Below are positions 1 to 4,614 of a stretch of 6,220 nucleotides of DNA, in pieces. The position numbers were made by a program, and so were the translations under genes. The DNA comes from JBAZCO01 sp041654915. Its GTDB lineage: Bacteria > Bacillota > Clostridia > Christensenellales > DTU072. The stretch lies in assembly GCA_041654915.1 (NCBI GenBank), contig JBAZCO010000097.1:1-6220 (forward strand), given 5' to 3'. The number at the start of each line of letters is the position of its first letter. The first letter of the stretch is position 1. The notes below the pieces were generated by a model. It did no database searches and had not been told where the DNA came from. It was given only the letters and a program-made list of their open reading frames with translations.

Positions 1-598
1 GGACATTCTTGTGGGAACACAAATGATTGCCAAAGGACACGACTTCAAGAATGTGACATTGGTGGGAATACTAGATGCAGACCTATCCCTTTACTTTGCC
101 GACTATCGGAGCAACGAAAAAACTTTCCAACTAATCACGCAGGTTGCGGGGCGAGCGGGGCGGGAGCAAAAGTCGGGACGGGTGATAATGCAAACTTACA
201 ACCCCAATCATTTTGTGTTCCGCTATGCCTCACGCTACGACTATTGCGGTTTTTTTGATAAAGAATCCAACAGCCGCAAAGTGAGCAAGTTTCCGCCCTA
301 TACCAAGATTGTGCGCATTCTCATACTAAGCCAAGCGGAGGCGGATGCTCTAAAAGAGGCACGGGCAATGTATCTTAAAATTCGTGACTTAAAGGAGCGT
401 ACGGACGATAAGATTATTAGGGTGCAGGTTATGCGTGCGCCCATCAAAAAGATACAAAACCGATACCGTTTCCAAATTGTCATTTGGATAAAAAACGAAC
501 ACGAGGAGGAAATACTTCCTTTAATATACAAAGAAAGTGAAACAGAGGAAAAGGGAGTTACCGTGTTTTCCGAGGTAAATCCACAGCAAATGCAATAG
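1..598 (+). CDS. priA: Primosomal protein N' (replication restart helicase PriA), C-terminal part, 5' end outside window
   Basis: PriA is a 3'-5' superfamily 2 DNA helicase that recognises stalled forks and reloads the replisome in the cytoplasm. The frame is already open at the window edge (codons from base 2), giving 198 residues of a protein usually about 730-830 long, so the DNA-binding domain, Walker motifs and zinc-binding cysteines lie upstream. Helicase motif V is visible as GTQMIAKGHDF (bases 14-46) and motif VI as QVAGRAGR with its arginine fingers (140-163). The rest matches the PriA C-terminal domain, including the FPPYTKIVRILI segment and the ending FSEVNPQQMQ, close to the family's usual 'DVNP' end. 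A GTG at 11 and an ATG at 23 are internal codons, not starts. The stop is TAG at 596-598. def follows after 12 nt, a standard Firmicutes arrangement. Identification is secure; only the truncation limits it. Confidence 0.96.
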   Translation, partial: DILVGTQMIAKGHDFKNVTLVGILDADLSLYFADYRSNEKTFQLITQVAGRAGREQKSGRVIMQTYNPNHFVFRYASRYDYCGFFDKESNSRKVSKFPPYTKIVRILILSQAEADALKEARAMYLKIRDLKERTDDKIIRVQVMRAPIKKIQNRYRFQIVIWIKNEHEEEILPLIYKESETEEKGVTVFSEVNPQQMQ

Positions 599-610
599 AA
601 GGAGCAAATT

Positions 611-1186
611 ATGGCAATAAGAAATGTGTTAAAAGAAGGCGATGAGCTACTAAGAAAGCGCTCCAAACCCGTTACGGTTTTTGACGAACGCCTTGCAATA
701 CTTTTAGACGATATGAAAGAAACAATGCGTGAGGAAAACGGGGCGGGCATAGCAGCACCTCAAGTGGGGGTATTGCGCCGTGCGGTGATAATAGATTACG
801 AGGGAGAAACCACCGAACTTATCAATCCCGTCATATCCAATGAGGATGGGGTTGTAATTGCCGCCGAGGGCTGCTTGTCGGTAGACAGCAAAAAAAATTG
901 CAATGTTGCCCGTCCCTACAAACTCACTTGCACAGCCCAAGACAGAGATGGCAAGCCCGTAGTTATTGAGGCAGAGGGTTGGAAAGCTAGGATAATTTGT
1001 CACGAGGTAGACCATTTGAATGGGATATTGTTTATTGATAAAGCATATAAAGAGCCGCCAAACGCCACACCACAAAATCAAGGTACAAAAGCTAGCGACG
1101 AGCCGCCAAACGGCACTCCGCAAAATCAAGGTACAGAGGCTGGCGACAATGCGGACGGAAACAAGGGAAAGAAAACGGATGGTTAA
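611..1186 (+). CDS. def: Peptide deformylase with repetitive C-terminal tail
   Basis: This metalloenzyme removes the formyl group from the N-terminal methionine of nascent proteins, undoing the modification made by the fmt product encoded next. All three family motifs are present: GAGIAAPQ (residues 44-51), EGCLS (86-90, metal ligand Cys88) and HEVDH (131-135, ligands His131 and His135, catalytic Glu132). The loop after motif 2 reads VDSKKNCNVARP instead of the more usual VPGxxGxVxRP, so the active-site rim may differ. The ATG at 611 is supported by AAGGAG at 599-604 with a 6-nt spacer. The core ends near residue 147, the usual length; a further ~44 residues rich in P, N, Q, G, T and D follow, built from two copies of a 16-residue unit. 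This tail is probably disordered and its role is unknown. The stop is TAA at 1184-1186. Confidence 0.95.
   Translation: MAIRNVLKEGDELLRKRSKPVTVFDERLAILLDDMKETMREENGAGIAAPQVGVLRRAVIIDYEGETTELINPVISNEDGVVIAAEGCLSVDSKKNCNVARPYKLTCTAQDRDGKPVVIEAEGWKARIICHEVDHLNGILFIDKAYKEPPNATPQNQGTKASDEPPNGTPQNQGTEAGDNADGNKGKKTDG
1052..1147 (+). repeat. 48-bp tandem duplication inside the 3' end of def
   Basis: Two adjacent 48-bp units (1052-1099 and 1100-1147) match at 42 of 48 positions by direct alignment. Each encodes 16 residues of the form EPPN(A/G)TPQNQGT(K/E)A(S/G)D. The unit is a whole number of codons, so the duplication keeps the frame. It lies beyond the catalytic core of peptide deformylase and forms most of the additional tail. 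Confidence 0.92.
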
Positions 1187-1192
1187 TGATAA

Positions 1193-2119
1193 ATGAATGT
1201 AATTTTTTTAGGTACGCCCAAATTTGCTGTGGCGGTACTTGATGCAATTTTAGCATCTAGCCATAAAGTAGCAGCTGTTGTTACCCAGCCCGACAGAGTG
1301 AACGCAAGGGGCGGCAAAATAATTTTCTCACCCGTAAAAGTGCTTGCGTTGGAGCAGGGCTTGCCCGTGCTGCAGTTTGAAAATATTAGCAAAGAGGGGG
1401 CAGACATTTTGCGAGCGCTGGGCGCAGATATTATGGTTACCGCCGCTTACGGGCAAATACTATCCCAACAAGTACTAGATATTTGCAAGCACGGGGTAAT
1501 AAACTGCCACGCATCAATTTTACCTAAATATAGGGGCGCATCACCTGTGCAAGCGGCGCTGCTAAACGGGGATAGAGAAACGGGAGTTAGCATTATGCAA
1601 ACCGTGCAAGCAGTGGATGCGGGGGATGTTATTTTGATAGAGAAACTCACGCTAAGCGGTGAGGAAAATGCCGAGGAATGTTTGGCGGCTTTGTCACATT
1701 TGGGCGGCAGGGCGGTGGTCAAAGCGCTAGGGGCAATAGCGGACGGCAGTGTGGTATTTTCGCCGCAAGACCAAGCCCAAGCAACTTTTTCCAAAAAGCT
1801 AAAAAAAGAGGACGGCAAACTCAACTTTAACAAAAATGCAGAGGAACTTAACAATATCGTTCGTGCATTTGCCCCCAAGCCGTCGGCATATCTTTCTAGC
1901 CCGCACGGCGCTCTCAAGGTCTTGAGGGCGGCGGTAATACAAGGCGACTTTAGCGGGCAAAACGGCGAAGTACTAAACTCCGATAAAAACGGATTTATCA
2001 TAAAATGCGCCAAGGGCGTACTGTCCTTACTAGAAGTGCAGGGCGAGGGGGGCAAGGTTATGCCGTTTGATGCTTATCTTAGAGGACGCCCGATTGCCAA
2101 GGGTACGGTGCTTGTATGA
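1193..2119 (+). CDS. fmt: Methionyl-tRNA formyltransferase
   Basis: The enzyme transfers a formyl group from 10-formyl-tetrahydrofolate to Met-tRNA(fMet), marking the initiator tRNA. The 308-residue product has the usual length. The N-terminal Rossmann-type catalytic domain shows FLGTPKFAVAVL (5-16), TQPDR (31-35), AAYGQIL (84-90) and the signature NCHASILPKYRGASPV. The catalytic triad is Asn104, His106 and Asp142, matching the spacing of E. coli N108/H110/D146. The C-terminal tRNA-binding OB-like domain begins around residue 205 with KKEDGKLNF and RAFAPKPSAY. The start at 1193 fits the conserved MNVIFLGTP opening; it sits 6 nt after the def stop without a strong Shine-Dalgarno, so translation is probably coupled to def. 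The last four bases (ATGA, 2116-2119) overlap the rsmB start. Nothing appears damaged. Confidence 0.97.
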   Translation: MNVIFLGTPKFAVAVLDAILASSHKVAAVVTQPDRVNARGGKIIFSPVKVLALEQGLPVLQFENISKEGADILRALGADIMVTAAYGQILSQQVLDICKHGVINCHASILPKYRGASPVQAALLNGDRETGVSIMQTVQAVDAGDVILIEKLTLSGEENAEECLAALSHLGGRAVVKALGAIADGSVVFSPQDQAQATFSKKLKKEDGKLNFNKNAEELNNIVRAFAPKPSAYLSSPHGALKVLRAAVIQGDFSGQNGEVLNSDKNGFIIKCAKGVLSLLEVQGEGGKVMPFDAYLRGRPIAKGTVLV

Positions 2120-3354
2120 GCTACCTAAAAAACAGTTTGGATGCGCTATCAGATATCATAAGAAAAGGTGCGTTTATCAATATTAGGCTAAACGACCTTG
2201 ATGAAAAAGAGCGTGCGCTTGTAACAAAGATTGTTTATGGTGTTGTCGAGAACTATTTTGAACTTAAATATATTGCCGAAAGTTTGACTGCAAGACCCCC
2301 CAAACCCATTGTACAGCTTATCATTATGCAGGCGGCATACTGCTTGAAGTATCTTAGTATTCCCGCCTATGCGGTGGTTAACGAGAGCGTGAACCTGACG
2401 GCGGATGCGGGGGTAAAGCAACTTAAAGGTTTTGTTAATGCAGTACTTAACAAGATTGCAAGAGAGGAGTACAAACTTCCCGAGCGAAGTTCCCCTAGAT
2501 ATGAGGAAGTCAAATATAATCTCCCGATGTGGTTAATAGATGAGGTGAAAAAAGAGTATCCCCAAACCTACCATACCATTTTGTCTGCTAAGGGCAGGGA
2601 GGACGAGCATATACGCTTGTCCAAAAACTTTTCTCAAGCCAAATTTTTGCAAGGGTTGGACGGCGAGTTTGAGCGTACTTCCACGGGTTTTTATGTTAAA
2701 AACACCGATTATATCAAAAGATTATTTAAGAAGGGCGCATTAACATACCAAGGTTATACATCCACCCTTGCGGTGGAGGCAATGGGAGATATCAAGGGGA
2801 AAAAGCTAATTGACCTATGCGCCGCTCCTGGCGGCAAGAGCGTGCTTGCGGCAGAAAAGGGCGCAGATGTGCTTGCGCTTGACTTGTATCCTCACCGCCA
2901 AGAATTGATAAAAGCCTATGCGTCCCGTATGAAAGTTGAGCTGGACACAGGTGTAGGTGACGGCACAGTGTTTAATAAAAAGTGGGAAAACGGTTTTGAT
3001 ATTGCACTTGTAGATGCGCCTTGTTCGGGGTTAGGAGTGCTGTCTAAACGGCGGGATATCATATTCAAGCGTTCCAAAGAAGATATTGCACGGCTTGCGG
3101 CACTGCAACTTCGTATTCTTGAAAACGCCGCACGCTATGTTAAAAATGGCGGATTATTAATATATTCCACCTGTACAATCTTGCACAGAGAAAACCGTGG
3201 CAATGTGGATATATTTCTTGCCAATCACCCCGAATTTAAGCTGGAAAAACTGCCTCTTGTCGGTGGAGAGTCGGGCGACTTGCAATTCTTGCCAAACGAC
3301 AAGGGAGCAGACGGTTTTTATATCTGCCGTATGAGAAAAGGGAATAACTTATGA
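2116..3354 (+). CDS. rsmB: 16S rRNA (cytosine-C5)-methyltransferase RsmB (NusB-like domain plus SAM methyltransferase)
   Basis: RsmB (also Sun/RrmB) methylates C5 of a single cytidine of 16S rRNA (C967 in E. coli). The 412-residue product has the family's two-part build. An all-helical NusB-like RNA-binding region occupies about residues 1-130, including the PAYAVVNESVNLT and GFVNAVLNKI stretches. A Rossmann methyltransferase domain follows. The SAM motif is DLCAAPGGK (233-241), with an acidic ribose-contact Asp256. Motif IV is DAPCSGLGV with Cys303, which releases the product, and motif VI is YSTC with the nucleophile Cys353. The ending GADGFYICRMRK is typical. It is slightly shorter than the common ~440 residues, with no motif missing. 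It overlaps fmt by ATGA at its start and rlmN by ATGA at its end, indicating tight translational coupling. Confidence 0.95.
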   Translation: MSYLKNSLDALSDIIRKGAFINIRLNDLDEKERALVTKIVYGVVENYFELKYIAESLTARPPKPIVQLIIMQAAYCLKYLSIPAYAVVNESVNLTADAGVKQLKGFVNAVLNKIAREEYKLPERSSPRYEEVKYNLPMWLIDEVKKEYPQTYHTILSAKGREDEHIRLSKNFSQAKFLQGLDGEFERTSTGFYVKNTDYIKRLFKKGALTYQGYTSTLAVEAMGDIKGKKLIDLCAAPGGKSVLAAEKGADVLALDLYPHRQELIKAYASRMKVELDTGVGDGTVFNKKWENGFDIALVDAPCSGLGVLSKRRDIIFKRSKEDIARLAALQLRILENAARYVKNGGLLIYSTCTILHRENRGNVDIFLANHPEFKLEKLPLVGGESGDLQFLPNDKGADGFYICRMRKGNNL

Positions 3355-4406
3355 TATCTTTGCAAGACTTTAGCTATGAGGAACTTTTGGCGCTTGTCAA
3401 GGATAGGGGATTTCCCGCATTTCGTGCTGGGCAATTATTGGATATGATAATCAAAAACAAAAGTTATGCCGAGGCTACCAATCTGCCCAAAAGTTTGATT
3501 GAAAATTTAGAAAAAGATTATCCCCCAATGTCCGTTGAGCTAGCTGGAGAATACAGGGGCAAGGACGGCGCAATCAAGTACCTTTACCGATTGTTGGACG
3601 GCAATATTATCGAGGGAGTGTATATGCCGCACAACTATGGCAACACCCTTTGCGTATCCGCACAAGTGGGTTGCCGTATGGGCTGCAAGTTTTGCGCAAG
3701 CGGGATAGGCGGGCTTGTCCGCAATCTCACTGCGGGAGAAATGGCAGGGCAAGTACTGCTAGCTAACCGTCTAAACGGCGGTCTGCCCCAAAAGAGAGCG
3801 GTAACCAACATTGTGCTAATGGGCAGCGGCGAGCCGCTAGATAATTATGATAATGTGATAAAGTTTTTGCAGCTAATAAGTAGTGACAAAGGCTTAAATA
3901 TCAGCCCACGCAATATATCCCTTTCAACAGTTGGGATACCAAGCAAGATACGGGAGCTTGCCGATAGCGGCTTTCCCGTAACGCTATCGATATCTCTGCA
4001 CGCACCCACCAATGTTAAAAGGGAGCGGCTAATTCCCCTAAACAAGTTGCACGATATAGAGGATATTTTGCAAGCTGCAAAATATTACTTTGACAAGACG
4101 GGGCGGCGGATAATCTTTGAATATGCGCTTGCCGAAGGTGAAAACTCTACCAAAGAGAGCGCCAATGAGCTTGTGCGGCTAGTTAAAGGACTTCCCGCCC
4201 ACATCAATTTAATACCGCTAAACTATGTAAAAGAAAAGGGCTTAAAAAGCGCCCACAAAGATTTAATCAACGAGTTTTTGGGAGTACTCACCCAACACAA
4301 CATTTCCGCCACCGTCAGACGCAGTATGGGCTCAGACATCGGCGGCGCTTGCGGGCAACTGCGAAATACATTCGTAAAAAACAGCGTCACTCGGTCAGAA
4401 GAATAA
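3351..4406 (+). CDS. rlmN: Dual-specificity 23S rRNA/tRNA (adenine-C2)-methyltransferase RlmN
   Basis: RlmN is a radical-SAM enzyme that makes 2-methyladenosine at A2503 of 23S rRNA and, in characterised members, at A37 of some tRNAs. The 351-residue product carries the CxxxCxxC iron-sulfur cluster motif (Cys108, Cys112, Cys115 in GCRMGCKFC). It also has MGSGEPLDN (157-165) and the two mechanistic cysteines: Cys101 in LCVSAQVGC (equivalent to E. coli C118) and Cys334 in GGACGQLR (equivalent to the methyl-carrying C355). The segment INLIPLN (285-291) is also typical. Having both mechanistic cysteines separates a working RlmN from most lookalikes. A Shine-Dalgarno AAAGGGA (3337-3343) lies 7 nt before the ATG inside the end of rsmB. 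It is the last gene of the operon: its TAA stop lies in the arm of a candidate terminator. Confidence 0.97.
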   Translation: MISLQDFSYEELLALVKDRGFPAFRAGQLLDMIIKNKSYAEATNLPKSLIENLEKDYPPMSVELAGEYRGKDGAIKYLYRLLDGNIIEGVYMPHNYGNTLCVSAQVGCRMGCKFCASGIGGLVRNLTAGEMAGQVLLANRLNGGLPQKRAVTNIVLMGSGEPLDNYDNVIKFLQLISSDKGLNISPRNISLSTVGIPSKIRELADSGFPVTLSISLHAPTNVKRERLIPLNKLHDIEDILQAAKYYFDKTGRRIIFEYALAEGENSTKESANELVRLVKGLPAHINLIPLNYVKEKGLKSAHKDLINEFLGVLTQHNISATVRRSMGSDIGGACGQLRNTFVKNSVTRSEE

Positions 4407-4443
4407 GCAAGCTTATTTTTGTGCCACTCGCTTACTTGTTTTG
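4399..4443 (+). terminator. Candidate intrinsic terminator after rlmN, overlapping its stop codon
   Basis: Two alternative stems share one 5' arm. The short one is a perfect 7-bp inverted repeat AATAAGC/GCTTATT (4402-4408 with 4411-4417) followed by further Ts to 4420; its two-base spacer means the top pair must open, leaving six pairs around a CAAG loop. The longer one pairs 4400-4412 with 4430-4442, twelve of thirteen positions including two G-U pairs (mismatch 4408/4434), around a 17-nt loop. Its 3' arm ends in TTTT. Both are AT-rich, so strength is uncertain. The position between the operon end and a new promoter supports the call; the rlmN stop (4404-4406) forms part of the stem. Confidence 0.5.
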
Positions 4444-4467
4444 AAAGTTTGTCGGAGAAAAAAACAG

Positions 4468-4496
4468 GTGACAATAAGCCAATTTAGTGTTAATAT
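4468..4496 (+). promoter_or_regulatory. Candidate sigma-A type promoter for the surface-protein gene
   Basis: A -35-like GTGACA (4468-4473, five of six to TTGACA) is followed after 17 nt by TAATAT (4491-4496, four of six to TATAAT) within the AT-rich run TAATATATAAATAAA. Transcription would begin near 4503, giving an untranslated leader of roughly 110 nt. An overlapping TATAAA at 4496-4501 matches the -10 better but gives a 22-nt spacer. The call rests on motif resemblance plus a suitable position after the terminator. Confidence 0.45.
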
Positions 4497-4502
4497 ATAA
4501 AT

Positions 4503-4614
4503 AAACCAAATTTTAGCGCTTGCGGGCAGCTTTGCCACGCAGACGCATACCGAATTCAAGCAGCCGGTAAACATGGCTACGTTTTGCGTCGGCTGCCTTA
4601 CGTAGGAGGGTAAA
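4503..4614 (+). promoter_or_regulatory. GC-rich structured 5' leader with mutually exclusive helices; possible riboregulator of unknown class
   Basis: Complementary segments read directly from the sequence are as follows. H1: 4521-4528 with 4533-4541, eight pairs, bulged A4537, loop GCTT. H2: GACGCA 4542-4547 with TGCGTC 4585-4590. H3: TACCG 4548-4552 with CGGTA 4565-4569, directly abutting H2. H4: GCAGC 4560-4564, in the H3 loop, with GCTGC 4592-4596, which forms a pseudoknot with H2 and H3. Competing options are GCAGCCG 4560-4566 with CGGCTGC 4590-4596, which excludes H2 and H3, and GGCAGC 4525-4530 with GCTGCC 4592-4597, which excludes H1 and H4. CTACG 4577-4581 can pair with CGTAG 4601-4605 and would cover the first two bases of the Shine-Dalgarno. 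Such switching pairings just before a ribosome binding site suggest control of translation. No known riboswitch consensus was recognised, so ligand and class are unknown. Confidence 0.45.
4604..4609 (+). promoter_or_regulatory. Strong Shine-Dalgarno AGGAGG of the surface-protein gene
   Basis: AGGAGG lies 5 nt before the ATG at 4615 and fixes that start. Its first two bases are the last two of an upstream TAG stop codon (4603-4605). They also belong to a segment that can pair with 4577-4581, so access to this site could be regulated. Confidence 0.9.

Noticed and set aside
298..750. Reverse-strand open frame opposite the priA/def junction
   Set aside because: It spans two well-supported genes on the other strand, has a Ser-rich translation without domains and lacks a credible ribosome binding site.
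704..1129. Reverse-strand open frame opposite def
   Set aside because: It lies inside a complete deformylase gene and shows no family motif.
1447..2055. Long reverse-strand open frame (202 codons) opposite fmt
   Set aside because: It lies wholly within fmt, whose motifs and length are intact, and its Ser/Pro/Ala-rich translation shows no recognisable domain. It is a shadow of the codon pattern.
2400..3400. Frameshift or premature ending at the fmt/rsmB/rlmN junctions
   Set aside because: The overlaps at 2116-2119 and 3351-3354 are ordinary ATGA stop/start junctions, and all three proteins are full length with intact motifs.
4542..4597. HDV-like ribozyme, because two helices abut as P2/P3 do in that fold
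   Set aside because: I found no upstream segment able to form the required P1 with the bases after the H3 3' strand, and the pseudoknot seen connects the H3 loop to downstream bases instead.
4503..4614. Possible cyclic-di-GMP class I riboswitch (contains GACGCA and lies before a surface gene)
   Set aside because: Only the GACGCA hexamer resembles the core. The GGCAAAC element, the GAAA tetraloop hairpin and the following AAGC(C) are missing, and GACGCA here pairs with TGCGTC. I kept it as an unclassified structured leader.
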